From: Chloroflexi bacterium 54-19 | GTDB taxonomy: Bacteria; Chloroflexota; Chloroflexia; Chloroheliales; Chloroheliaceae | Length of the DNA stretch: 64,000 nucleotides | Assembly: GCA_001898225.1 (NCBI GenBank) | Contig: MKTJ01000077.1 | Coordinates: forward strand, 380,352-444,351 | Direction of reading: 5' to 3' | Shown here: positions 15,884 to 24,000 of the stretch, one piece after another | Position numbering within the stretch: position 1 is the stretch's first letter | Layout of the letters: the number at the start of each line of letters is the position of its first letter | Program-made: the position numbers and the translations under genes | The notes under the pieces: generated by a model | The model's database searches: none | What the model saw: only the letters and a program-made list of their open reading frames with translations | What the model was told of the DNA's origin: nothing

Positions 15884-16660
15884 TTACCTTTTCGGTCTGT
15901 TAAAAACTAAATAATAGGTTGCCAGGAGACCGCTGTAGAGTAGCACCGCGATATAAATGACGAGGCTGACCATGTGTTCCGGTTTGACGGAAGAAAATAG
16001 CCCTACGAAAGGCCCAATCAAAACTAAATCGTAGACCAGAAAACTCAGCAGTTGGCCGAAGGCATTATGCCAGCGCCGTACCACTAGCCCGTAGAAAAAG
16101 TAAAAGGCGTCACCAAGAAAGATCAGGCCGAAAAGGACCGAGGAATCGGGCTGAAGGGGCCAGGGAAAGATTGTTGGCACCCGCAGAATCAAGGCTGTTC
16201 CTGCCACCAGGAGAACAACGGTGAATAGACCAAAGGAAATGAGGACAAAGCGGGGCGTCGGGCGGTCATTCCGCAACGGGAATTTTCTACCCCAGAAGAA
16301 GATTATGACGCTAAGAAGGCCACCGGCGAAGAAAAAGAGGCTGTAATAAAGCAAGTTGGTTTGTGTACCTGCTAGCGAGCTTTGCAGAAAATAGATGGCC
16401 CAGGTAAAGGCAATAACGGCCACGTTCAAAGCCCCTGCCGGGATGGCGCCCCACTCGCCGGACCCGCTAATCCAGACCAGGGCCACGGTTACGGCAGCGA
16501 GAATTGAGCCCACAAAAAGGTAAGAATACCGGGTATCCGGCCAGGGCCATATGGCAATGACCCAGGAGATTTGAAAGACGAAGCCAATCGCCAGGCCGGC
16601 AAGTAAGAGACCAAGTAAGAGTCCCACGACCCGGAGAGATAGATTTAGCCCGTTGTTCAT
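15884..16660 (-). CDS. Multi-pass membrane protein of unknown function
   Basis: A 258-residue, very hydrophobic protein with about seven to eight predicted membrane helices (for example VVGLLLGLLLAGLAIGFVF and YSLFFFAGGLLSVIIFFWG). No transporter or enzyme motif is recognised. AGGAGG lies 12 nt upstream of ATG. It is convergent with the Mut7-C gene, with 45 bp in between. The following 16661-16950 gap is AT-rich with no evident gene. Confidence 0.75.
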   Translation of the reverse strand: MNNGLNLSLRVVGLLLGLLLAGLAIGFVFQISWVIAIWPWPDTRYSYLFVGSILAAVTVALVWISGSGEWGAIPAGALNVAVIAFTWAIYFLQSSLAGTQTNLLYYSLFFFAGGLLSVIIFFWGRKFPLRNDRPTPRFVLISFGLFTVVLLVAGTALILRVPTIFPWPLQPDSSVLFGLIFLGDAFYFFYGLVVRRWHNAFGQLLSFLVYDLVLIGPFVGLFSSVKPEHMVSLVIYIAVLLYSGLLATYYLVFNRPKR

Positions 16661-16950
16661 CGTTTGTTATATGCCTCCTGTTAAAATAAACCCGGTCACA
16701 GCCATGGCATAATCAACTCTTACCTGACTCCTGGTTGGGTGGGGAATTTATCTGGCGACTTCACCTGTCTTATTAATAAATATTTGAAAAATTGTTTGCC
16801 AACCGCGGTTGTGATTAATTAAATGGCACATTATGAATGTTGTCAATAACCCCGGTAGCTGGTTAAATACAAGGCTTATTATTGAAAATTGGTGCCTGTA
16901 AAACTTAGGGGTTCCAGGCTCGCCGGGTAAGAGGCGGGCAGAGGTGATAA

Positions 16951-17235
16951 ATGCAACTTAACGTGATGAGGGAAGGGTACGTGGACCTGTACGCGCATGA
17001 GGATAACTCGCGCTACTACCTGGTGGTTCCGTCCTCCTCCCAGGAAATTAACAAACCCGACACTGAGGTTTTAGGGACCATTGAGGTTAACGAGGTTCTG
17101 AGTTTCAATCCCGCCGGGGAGGTTGAAGCGGTCAAACTGGATGGTCGGGAATACAATTCGGTCTGGGTAAATCCCCTTGCCAACAAAGTGATCCTTGAAG
17201 ACGGCAACGGCTATGGTCCCTTCCTCAGTTTTTAA
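16951..17235 (+). CDS. Small hypothetical protein
   Basis: A 94-residue acidic protein, probably cytoplasmic and beta-rich (YVDLYAHEDNSRYYLVVPSS, EAVKLDGREYNSVWVNPLAN). No signal peptide, membrane helix or known motif. GAGGTG precedes ATG by 5 nt. Its composition matches the local chromosome. Function unknown. Confidence 0.7.
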   Translation: MQLNVMREGYVDLYAHEDNSRYYLVVPSSSQEINKPDTEVLGTIEVNEVLSFNPAGEVEAVKLDGREYNSVWVNPLANKVILEDGNGYGPFLSF

Positions 17236-17323
17236 GGTTTTATACTGTACCCCTTAGGCAGAAGTATTTTCTCACTTAATTCTTTAAAGCCATTATTGAG
17301 GGTGTAACCTTATGAAAATTAAA

Positions 17324-17352
17324 GCCTCCAGGTAGTGCCAATACCTGGAGGC
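17324..17352. other. Perfect 11-bp stem-loop in the gap after the 94-residue protein gene
   Basis: GCCTCCAGGTA/TACCTGGAGGC (17324-17334 with 17342-17352), loop GTGCCAA. On the plus strand no T-run follows; on the minus strand TTTAATTTT follows. It could terminate leftward transcription or be an RNA processing element. The rest of the 17236-17497 gap is AT-rich without a gene. Confidence 0.5.
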
Positions 17353-17497
17353 AAGGTCCAACCGAATGGACGTAGGAATATCTATTTTGAGTTGGGGAAC
17401 CGGTTGAGTCAAATTCTTTACAAATTGTCACAGAGGTGGCGCTTTTTTTGCCAATTTTCCTATCTCTATTTATAGAGAAGCTTTATTCCAGTCATGG

Positions 17498-17514
17498 TAT
17501 AACATGTTATATTA
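17498..17514 (+). promoter_or_regulatory. 14-bp palindrome overlapping a putative -10 box
   Basis: TATAACATGTTATA (17498-17511) is a perfect palindrome, and TATATT (17509-17514) overlapping it is a possible -10. It lies 44 bp before the next start codon and resembles a repressor site. Confidence 0.45.
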
Positions 17515-17557
17515 TTTGCCCAAAATTATAATTAAGCTGTAGAAGGAAAGACTTATT

Positions 17558-17764
17558 ATGTTACAAGATACGAATGTAGATTTGCCTTGCGGTTGCAAGA
17601 TAAAGAAGAACCAGGTAATAGTCCACTGTGAGAGAGGTGCCCAGCTAAACCAGGAGCGGAAACTTGCCAGCAAAAACGGTTCTTCGAACAAGGCGGAGCG
17701 TGCCGCCCTCAATTACGAGGAACACTTTACCGAACAGTTCGAAACTATGGAATTCGAATACTAG
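17558..17764 (+). CDS. Small Cys-motif protein of unknown function
   Basis: A 68-residue, highly charged protein. The first half has CGC (residues 11-13) and HC (23-24) in DLPCGCKIKKNQVIVHCERG, a possible metal-binding knuckle. The second half is hydrophilic and helical with an acidic end (EQFETMEFEY). GAAGGAAAG precedes ATG, and a strong terminator follows 17 bp after the stop, so it appears to be an independent gene. No family is recognised. Confidence 0.7.
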   Translation: MLQDTNVDLPCGCKIKKNQVIVHCERGAQLNQERKLASKNGSSNKAERAALNYEEHFTEQFETMEFEY

Positions 17765-17780
17765 GATGAAAATTGGACAC

Positions 17781-17811
17781 AAAAAATCCAGCGCGAGGCT
17801 GGATTTTTTTG
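17781..17811. terminator. Bidirectional terminator between the small Cys protein gene and tRNA-Arg
   Basis: A 12-bp stem AAAAAATCCAGC/GCTGGATTTTTT (17781-17792 with 17798-17809), loop GCGAG, with T-runs in both directions. It serves the small gene on plus and the tRNA on minus. Confidence 0.85.
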
Positions 17812-17822
17812 TTTTGAGAAAG

Positions 17823-17896
17823 TACGCCTGAAGGGACTCGAACCCCTGACCTTTTGGTCCGCAACCAAACGCTCTATCCAACTGAGCTACAGGCGC
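17823..17896 (-). tRNA. tRNA-Arg (anticodon GCG)
   Basis: A complete 74-nt cloverleaf on the minus strand. The acceptor stem is GCGCCTG/CAGGCGT (one G-U), with D-stem GCTC/GAGC, anticodon stem TTTGG/CCAAA and loop TTGCGGA, giving anticodon GCG (codons CGC and, by wobble, CGU). The T-arm has TTCGAGT. The discriminator is A, and CCA is not encoded. Most bacteria use the ACG (inosine) arginine tRNA for these codons, so the GCG form is noteworthy. Confidence 0.93.
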
Positions 17897-18070
17897 ATAT
17901 TATCTTTTTGACGTGGAGCAGTATAACAATTTTGACCTCGAATGTCAAGCCAAAATTGAGGGATTGCGCGGCCATTCTTAACCGGAGTGGCACCAAATAT
18001 TAGCGATATGGATTGAAGACAGGTATAATAGGTCTCCGGTCAGAAAAAAAGCTAAATTTAGGGGAAACAG

Positions 18071-18874
18071 ATGACGCTAAAAATTGCCACCTGGAATGTT
18101 AACTCGATTGCCGCGCGGTTGCCTATCGCTACTCAGTGGCTGGAAAGTCTCACCCCGGAAACCCGGCCCGATGTTATCGGAATGCAGGAAATTAAGTGCG
18201 TTGACGAGAAATTCCCGGCGAGCGAATTTGAAAAACTCGGCTATAAATCGGTCATCTTCGGCCAGCCGACCTATAATGGCCTGGCAACCCTGGTCAGGGA
18301 CGAACTGGCCGGGAGCCTAGAAGTGTTGCAAAAGAATCTCCCTGACGACCAGGAAGACGCCCAGCGCCGTCTTTTAGCGGTTAAAGTGGCCGGGGTGACG
18401 GTCATAAATGTTTATGTCCCCAACGGGCAGAGCGTCGGCAGCGCCAAGTACGATTATAAGCTCGACTGGTTGGCCCGGTTGCGCCAGTATCTCGATAACA
18501 TGTTTGTGCCCACCGAGAAACTGACCATAATTGGTGACTTTAATGTCGCGCCCGAACCGATTGATGTTTACGACCCCAAAGTCTGGGAAGGCAAGATTTT
18601 GTTCAGCGAACCGGAGCGGCAGGCTATCAACGTCCTGCAAAGCTGGGGCCTTAACGATAGTTACCGCAAATTAAACCCGGCCTTGCAGGAGTTTTCCTGG
18701 TGGGATTACCGGGCCGCCGGGTTTCGGCGTAACCTGGGGCTGCGCATTGACCTGATAATGGCGACCGACCCGCTCCTGGCGACCTGCCAGGCCGTTACCA
18801 TTGACAAGGAACCGCGCACCTGGGAGCGCCCCTCCGACCATACCCCGGTTATCGCCGCCTTTGATATAGGGTAA
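18071..18874 (+). CDS. xthA: Exodeoxyribonuclease III (AP endonuclease)
   Basis: A 267-residue enzyme of the ExoIII/APE1 family, which cuts DNA 5' of abasic sites and removes 3' blocks during base excision repair. Conserved blocks: KIATWNVNSIAARLP, DVIGMQEIKCVDEKFP with the metal Glu, INVYVPNGQSVGSAKYDYKL, IIGDFNVAPEPIDVYDP, LRIDLIMATDPLL and the catalytic WERPSDHTPVIAAF with His. Full length. GGGGAAA precedes ATG, and TATAAT at 18024-18029 is a likely -10. It is followed after 3 bp by the DUF72 gene, so the two are co-transcribed. Confidence 0.95.
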   Translation: MTLKIATWNVNSIAARLPIATQWLESLTPETRPDVIGMQEIKCVDEKFPASEFEKLGYKSVIFGQPTYNGLATLVRDELAGSLEVLQKNLPDDQEDAQRRLLAVKVAGVTVINVYVPNGQSVGSAKYDYKLDWLARLRQYLDNMFVPTEKLTIIGDFNVAPEPIDVYDPKVWEGKILFSEPERQAINVLQSWGLNDSYRKLNPALQEFSWWDYRAAGFRRNLGLRIDLIMATDPLLATCQAVTIDKEPRTWERPSDHTPVIAAFDIG

Positions 18875-18877
18875 AGG

Positions 18878-19663
18878 ATGGTAGAAGGTTTTTTCCCGTC
18901 GGAACAGCCAGCCCCGGCTTTTGACCGCCCGGTGAAAATCGGTTGCTCCGGCTATTCCTACAAACACTGGAAAGAGGTTTTCTACCCGGCGAAACTGCCC
19001 ACGACCCGCTGGCTGGAATTTTATAGCCGGTTCTTCCCGACTGTCGAGCTAAACACCACCTTTTACAACCTGCCCGGTCAGAAGACCTTTGACGCCTGGG
19101 TGCGGAATTCGCCCGAAAAATTTCTCTTTGCCGTCAAAGCCCCCCGTCTGATTACCCATATGAAGAAGTTACACGACCCCCAGGAAGCCATGACCCAGTT
19201 CTACCAGCGTATCGCAATCCTGGGGGCGAAACGAGGACCGGTGCTTTACCAGTTGCCACCCCACTGGCACTACAACCACGAGCGTCTGGTCGAATTTTTA
19301 AAGTTGTTGCCCCCGGATATTCCCCATACCCTAGAAATCCGCGACCCTGCCTGGTTAAACGATCGCTTTTTTACGGCCCTTTCGGACTACAAAGTAGCTT
19401 ATTGCATCAGCAGTTTACCTTTTTATAAGACACCGGTAGTTAAGACCGCTTCTTTCGCCTATTTCCGGTTTCACGGCAGCGGGCGCATGTATGATTACGA
19501 CTACCCGCTCGAAGAATTAAAGGGCTGGCGGGACGAAATCGTAAAGTTGGCGCAAGATAACTGTCCCAGCTATATCTATTTCGATAACGACCCGCACGGC
19601 TGGGCAATAGAAAATGCCCGGCAACTTATAGAGCTTGTGAACGAGGCGGGGCCGCTGGCCTGA
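18878..19663 (+). CDS. DUF72 domain-containing protein
   Basis: A 261-residue TIM-barrel-like protein of the DUF72 (YecE) family. Typical blocks are IGCSGYSYKHWKEVFYP, FPTVELNTTFYNLP, FLFAVKAPRLITHMKKL, PHTLEIRDPAWL, AYFRFHGSGRMYDYDYPLEE and YIYFDNDPHGWAIENARQL. The family's function is not established, though it is often found near DNA repair genes, as here next to exonuclease III (3 bp apart). The stop is 8 bp from the convergent ammonia-lyase gene. Confidence 0.93.
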   Translation: MVEGFFPSEQPAPAFDRPVKIGCSGYSYKHWKEVFYPAKLPTTRWLEFYSRFFPTVELNTTFYNLPGQKTFDAWVRNSPEKFLFAVKAPRLITHMKKLHDPQEAMTQFYQRIAILGAKRGPVLYQLPPHWHYNHERLVEFLKLLPPDIPHTLEIRDPAWLNDRFFTALSDYKVAYCISSLPFYKTPVVKTASFAYFRFHGSGRMYDYDYPLEELKGWRDEIVKLAQDNCPSYIYFDNDPHGWAIENARQLIELVNEAGPLA

Positions 19664-19670
19664 GGTTGAC

Positions 19671-20822
19671 CTACGCCGGGGCCATGCCTACCACCTTCTC
19701 ATAGTTGACCGGGTCGGTTGCGCCTTCGGTACTGATTAGTAAGACCCTTGAGGTTTCACAAAGACCCAGTTTTTCTTTTAGTTCCACCGAGTTTTCCCCC
19801 TGTAGAATTTCGAGCAAGCCGCCCAGGCCCGAAGCCCCGGTCTCTCCCGAAGTTACCCCAACAGCGGCTAACTCTCGCATGCCCTGGACGGCCCGCGTAT
19901 CCGGGATGGACAGGAACAGGTCGATTCCACCCGAAACGAGCGGCCAGGCTAACGGCGAAGGGGTTCCGCAGTTCAACCCGGCCATAATCGAGTTGTGGGG
20001 GCCCGGTATGGTCACAATTTTCCCGGCCAGCATTGAGGCCAGGGCACAGTCCGAACCTTTCGGCTCGACGCTGACAATCTTTATAGGGGTTTTCTGGTTG
20101 GCTCGCCGGAAGTGCGCGACCACTGCCGAGGCCAGCGCGCCTACCCCCACCTGGACAATGGCTATATCCGGCCCCCGTTCACCCCATTCTTGCAAGGAAT
20201 CCTCGGTTTCCCAGAAGATAGTCGAATAGCCCTCGGCAATCCAGCCCGGCACCTTTTCGTAACCGGGCCAGGAGGTATCCGAGATAACCAGGCAGCGGTC
20301 GCTGGCTTCCTGGGCGGCCCTTTCGACAGCCTCATCATAGGTGCCGTCAATTACAGTGACGGCAGCTCCTTCACTCTCAATCCCCTTTATACGCGCCTCG
20401 ACGGTCCCGGCAGGTACAAAAACCCTGGCGCCCAGGCCCAACCAGCGGGCCATCCGGGCGACCGCTCGACCGTGGTTGCCGTCTGTGGCGGTTGCAAGGG
20501 CCAGGGGTTTGTAAGGGGCAATTTGGTCTTTTATTTCAGGGAGGGTTTCCCAGGGTTTGAAAGGGCCGAATCGCTCGTCAAGGGCACGATAAGTGGCCCA
20601 GGAAGCGCCCAGGATTTTAAAAGCAGGCAATCCCAACCGCCACGACTCGTCTTTGATCCAGACTTTATCCAGGTTCAATTTCGCTGTCAGGCTGGCGACG
20701 TCAACCAGGCGGGAAGGTTTGTAACCGGGCAATTTGCGGTGAAAATCGTGGGCCGCCCGGCCAACTTCAGCAACTTCTAAAGGGTGGTTTACGGTGGAGT
20801 TGAAAAGAAATGTTTTTTCCAT
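19671..20822 (-). CDS. dpaL: Diaminopropionate ammonia-lyase
   Basis: A 383-residue PLP enzyme of fold type II, resembling YgeX/DpaL, which converts 2,3-diaminopropionate to pyruvate and ammonia. The N-terminal FHRKLPGYKPSRLVDVASL and IKDESWRLGLPAFKILGAS segments (Lys of the Schiff base in PAFK) are characteristic. Further blocks: ATDGNHGRAVARMARWLG, the phosphate-binding VQVGVGALASAVV, and SGETGASGLGG. Length matches the family. The neighbours give no pathway context, and another small-amino-acid deaminase activity is possible. Confidence 0.85.
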   Translation of the reverse strand: MEKTFLFNSTVNHPLEVAEVGRAAHDFHRKLPGYKPSRLVDVASLTAKLNLDKVWIKDESWRLGLPAFKILGASWATYRALDERFGPFKPWETLPEIKDQIAPYKPLALATATDGNHGRAVARMARWLGLGARVFVPAGTVEARIKGIESEGAAVTVIDGTYDEAVERAAQEASDRCLVISDTSWPGYEKVPGWIAEGYSTIFWETEDSLQEWGERGPDIAIVQVGVGALASAVVAHFRRANQKTPIKIVSVEPKGSDCALASMLAGKIVTIPGPHNSIMAGLNCGTPSPLAWPLVSGGIDLFLSIPDTRAVQGMRELAAVGVTSGETGASGLGGLLEILQGENSVELKEKLGLCETSRVLLISTEGATDPVNYEKVVGMAPA

Positions 20823-21342
20823 AAAGCGTTGTGCGTACCCCTTCCTGTAAAAGTCTTTGCAAAAAGAATATTAGCTTTTGAGAATAAATGATATTACTGG
20901 AAGGTATTATAAAACCCGCTGCCCGCTTACTCAAACACTTTGCCTTAGCCGTTGTTAGAATTGTTGAGCGATACTTTAACATCCTCAAATAGGAAGTTAG
21001 AAAACATAATTCCTCGGCATTTAAATTTTTTAATTACAGTCTGAGGAAATTAGTAACCAAGGTTTCTAATGGCATTACACTATTTTGAGAGAAACAAAGA
21101 AAATTAAAATTGGTAGAATTTTCCAAATAAGATTAATTGAATTTTCGTATTCATATTGCAATTTCATAAATAAACATGTATTAATTAATCATTTAGAATC
21201 TTTAGTTTAGGGTTTTCAAGACGTTCCCTGGTATGAAAAACCGGTGATTGAATAACAGAAAATACAGTGAAGGGCTTTAAGGTTTTTGGCTATCAATCCT
21301 GATTGGGTTGTTTAAGGGTTTTATAGTTTTTGAGGTGTTGAT
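20823..21342. other. 520-bp AT-rich intergenic region
   Basis: This lies between the ammonia-lyase start and the receiver-domain gene. It is AT-rich with many short A/T tracts. I find no convincing ORF, RNA gene or strong repeat. It should contain two divergent promoters, but none matches the consensus well enough to call. Confidence 0.5.
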
Positions 21343-21696
21343 ATGAGCCAGACAATAATTTTAGTTGAAAACCAGCCTGATATAAGGGAAATTAACGGTT
21401 CCCTTTTACAGCAAGCCGGTTACAACGTTATCTCTGAAGAAAACGCAGTTGAAGCATTGCGCCGGGTTAACCGGGACAACGTAGACCTGATAGTTACCGA
21501 GATTAATCTACCGGAAATGGACGGTAACCAGTTTATCAAAGAATTAAGCCGGCTCTCATATTCCCCTCCTGTGCTGGTCTTGACCAAAGACATCGCCAGG
21601 ATTGCGACCAATCCCCTGATCAAGGAGGTCTTGCAAAAGCCTTTTACCTGCAAACAGCTTCGCCAGCTAATTGATAGAGCTATTTCGCACTCATAA
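21343..21696 (+). CDS. Single-domain receiver-like protein with altered phosphorylation site
   Basis: A 117-residue stand-alone CheY-like domain. The fold landmarks are present: IILVENQPDIREI (strand 1), VDLIVTEINLPEMDGNQFI (strand 3 and loop), PVLVLTKD with the switch Thr, and VLQKPFT with the conserved Lys. At the phosphoacceptor position the usual Asp is replaced by Glu (VTEINLP rather than xxDxxLP), and the acidic pair near the start reads E-N rather than D-D. It may therefore be a phosphorylation-independent or constitutively active-like pseudo-receiver. It is followed after 44 bp by a small gene with AAAAGGAG. Confidence 0.85.
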   Translation: MSQTIILVENQPDIREINGSLLQQAGYNVISEENAVEALRRVNRDNVDLIVTEINLPEMDGNQFIKELSRLSYSPPVLVLTKDIARIATNPLIKEVLQKPFTCKQLRQLIDRAISHS

Positions 21697-21740
21697 GCTA
21701 TTTTCGGTTTCTAAAAGAACTCAAAAGGAGTTATTGGTAG

Positions 21741-21953
21741 ATGCTTGTCAGCAGAGTGACTTCCCACATAGACCCCACTTTTAAGGTTGATATTTTCCTG
21801 ACCCATGGCGACTACATCTTGAATTGGACCGAGAAGGTTGGCAAGCGATCTAAACTCCGGGTTTTCAGGAACGATACGTTTGAGGATGCGCAAATTATGG
21901 CTCGAAAGATGGTCCAGGAGCATGAAGCCAGGTTTGGACACGATATGAGCTAA
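21741..21953 (+). CDS. Small hypothetical protein next to the receiver protein
   Basis: A 70-residue protein of unknown function. It has a beta-rich first half (FKVDIFLTHGDYILNWTEKV) and a helical charged end (EDAQIMARKMVQEHEARFGH). AAAAGGAG precedes ATG. It is 44 bp after the receiver gene with a shared strong terminator downstream, so co-expression is likely. Confidence 0.65.
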   Translation: MLVSRVTSHIDPTFKVDIFLTHGDYILNWTEKVGKRSKLRVFRNDTFEDAQIMARKMVQEHEARFGHDMS

Positions 21954-22016
21954 AACCTGTTGACAGGGGCTCTTCAGTGCTTTCCAACCCGGTGAGCAGT
22001 TGGCAAATCACTAAAT

Positions 22017-22062
22017 AAAAACGGTAGTGGAGATAATTACTCCTCACTACCGTTTTTATTTG
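22017..22062. terminator. Bidirectional terminator between the 70-residue protein gene and threonine aldolase
   Basis: A 13-bp perfect stem AAAAACGGTAGTG/CACTACCGTTTTT (22017-22029 with 22045-22057) extended by inner GAG/CTC pairing, with T-runs on both strands. Confidence 0.9.
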
Positions 22063-22084
22063 ACTGCTTTTGGTGGTTTTTAAG

Positions 22085-23179
22085 CTAGCTTTCTTTGGAC
22101 AATGCCAGTAATGCTTTGAAAGCATCAACGATTTCGGTGGTAGTCCAGTCGGCGGCGGCTTCCCCGACGACCACCTCCCCCATAGACAGACCCGGTATGC
22201 CGGTTTCATCGAAATAGCCAAAGAGCCATTTTTCTTCTCGGTCGGCGTATTCGAGGTTGGCTTGTTGTAAAGTCTTTATTTCCGCCGGTAAGAGCACCTG
22301 GAAACTGTTGCAGTTGGGCGGGTTCGGATTGATTATTAGGCCCGGAATTTCGGCCAGCTCGGCGGCAATCTGGACAGCTTGCTGGTAGTAACCGGCCATT
22401 TTAGGCAGGTGGTGATGCATACCCTCGATTGCCGAAATAATATAGGGAAAGGCTGTAAAAAGGTTGCCGCCAAACCGGTTGCGCCAGACCTTGGTCTCGT
22501 TAATAAAGTCGGCGGGTCCGGCCAGGATACACCCGGTCAGGCCGCCCAGCCCTTTGTAGAAGGAGACATAAACCGAGTCGGCCAGTCCGGCAATTTCGGC
22601 CAGGGAGCGGTCATAATATGGGGCGGCTTCCCAGAGCCTGGCTCCATCGAAGTGCAGGGGTACCCCGTGGCCCTTGCACCACTCCGATATGCCGGTTAAA
22701 TCTTCCCAGCTTGGCAGTTTGTAACCGGGGCGGCGCAGTGGTAACTCGACCGCAACGGCAGCCAGCGGTTCGGTAACTTTATCCAGGTCGGCGACGGTGA
22801 AGGGAAGATGGTCCTTTCCGACCAGGATACCTTTTAAGCCTGACAGTTTTTCATAGGCATCTGACTCGTCCAGTTCAATATGGGACTTCGGGTGCAAGGC
22901 CACGTTCCGGCACCGCGCCCGGTCGGCATAGACCAGCAAGGCCATTTGCTGAGCGGTGATGCCCTTTGGCACCCACAACCCCGCTTCCTTGCCTAATAAC
23001 TCGGCTACTTCTTTTTCCAGCTTTTCGATATTCGGCCCGTTGCTGTAAGCGTCCCGGCCCTCCTCGGCTAATGGGGAGGCAGCCAGGTCTTCGAGCCATT
23101 GTCGCTGCGTTTTGGGATGGTGTCCCGACAAAAACTTCTTACATTTTTTCCTGACTTCAACGGGGTTCAGTTCCGCCAA
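22085..23179 (-). CDS. Threonine aldolase-type beta-eliminating lyase
   Basis: A PLP enzyme of about 364 residues, fold type I, of the low-specificity threonine aldolase/beta-eliminating lyase family, expected to split threonine or allo-threonine to glycine and acetaldehyde. Blocks: DAYSNGPNIEKLEKEVAELL, LHFDGARLWEAAPYY with the PLP-binding Asp, and SFYKGLGGLTGCILAG with the Schiff-base Lys. The start is probably TTG at 23179, with GGAG 6 nt upstream; an in-frame TTG at 23191 would add four residues. The last residues end 28 bp from the shared terminator. Confidence 0.85.
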   Translation of the reverse strand: MAELNPVEVRKKCKKFLSGHHPKTQRQWLEDLAASPLAEEGRDAYSNGPNIEKLEKEVAELLGKEAGLWVPKGITAQQMALLVYADRARCRNVALHPKSHIELDESDAYEKLSGLKGILVGKDHLPFTVADLDKVTEPLAAVAVELPLRRPGYKLPSWEDLTGISEWCKGHGVPLHFDGARLWEAAPYYDRSLAEIAGLADSVYVSFYKGLGGLTGCILAGPADFINETKVWRNRFGGNLFTAFPYIISAIEGMHHHLPKMAGYYQQAVQIAAELAEIPGLIINPNPPNCNSFQVLLPAEIKTLQQANLEYADREEKWLFGYFDETGIPGLSMGEVVVGEAAADWTTTEIVDAFKALLALSKES

Positions 23180-23347
23180 TGTTGACTCCAATCTCTTTTG
23201 AAAATATTTAAAAATCCTGTTTGTCCGGTCCCATTATAGTTAGCCGGGAACTATAGTACAAACCCTAAGTAAAAAGCCCGGTTAATTCACAGGTGGTATT
23301 ATAAGGACCGGCTATAGACTTAATTGGTTGCTACAAAGGAGCTTAAA

Positions 23348-23842
23348 ATGGCGGCAAAATTTTACCGGTTTATTCATAATAGTATGGGAATATTGTTAGG
23401 CTGGGGCATTTTGAATATCCTGGCCGGGCTTACCGGTGCGGTATTTGCCCGGTCGAAATTCGGGCGGCAATTCTGGCTACAATGCCTGGGCTGGGGCCTG
23501 GTGAACTCTTTTATTGCCGGGATTTCTCAAAACAGCTATCGCAAAAAGTTGGCCCGGCTGGCGGAAACCGGGGAAACAGCCGGAGAAGGGGAAGTTCCGT
23601 CCCATGAAGTTGTCTGGACTTCCCTGGAAAAAGAAGTTCGGAATATCTTTTTGATTTTGCTGGTGAATGTCTTCCTGGATTTAAGCTATATCCTGGGCGG
23701 GTGGTGGCTCCGGTCCAGCGGGAAATCCAAGGGAAATCCCGGTAAAGCCGGGATGGGCACCAGTATCACCGGACAGGGCCTTTTTCTTTTCGGTTTTGAC
23801 GGCGTCCTTTCCTTTATTATAGGGCGGCGCTGGCGTAGTTAA
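23348..23842 (+). CDS. Small multi-pass membrane protein
   Basis: A 164-residue protein with about four hydrophobic segments (MGILLGWGILNILAGLTGAV, WLQCLGWGLVNSFIAGIS, NIFLILLVNVFLDLSYILGG, GQGLFLFGFDGVLSFIIG). It resembles small four-helix proteins annotated as DUF6992, a weak assignment. ATG at 23348 has AAAGGAG 6 nt upstream; an in-frame TTG at 23324 would swallow this site. Function unknown. Confidence 0.65.
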   Translation: MAAKFYRFIHNSMGILLGWGILNILAGLTGAVFARSKFGRQFWLQCLGWGLVNSFIAGISQNSYRKKLARLAETGETAGEGEVPSHEVVWTSLEKEVRNIFLILLVNVFLDLSYILGGWWLRSSGKSKGNPGKAGMGTSITGQGLFLFGFDGVLSFIIGRRWRS

Positions 23843-24000
23843 CTGCGTGCCGGAATTTAGACAACTAATCTTAGATAGTGAGAACGGAAATTTGTACATA
23901 TAACCTGAGGATTGGAGTATAATCGCCCCGGTATTTTGCCTACCCGGCGACTTACCGCTACCTTTAATTAATTATAGGAGATTTAGAAAGGAAACTCTTT

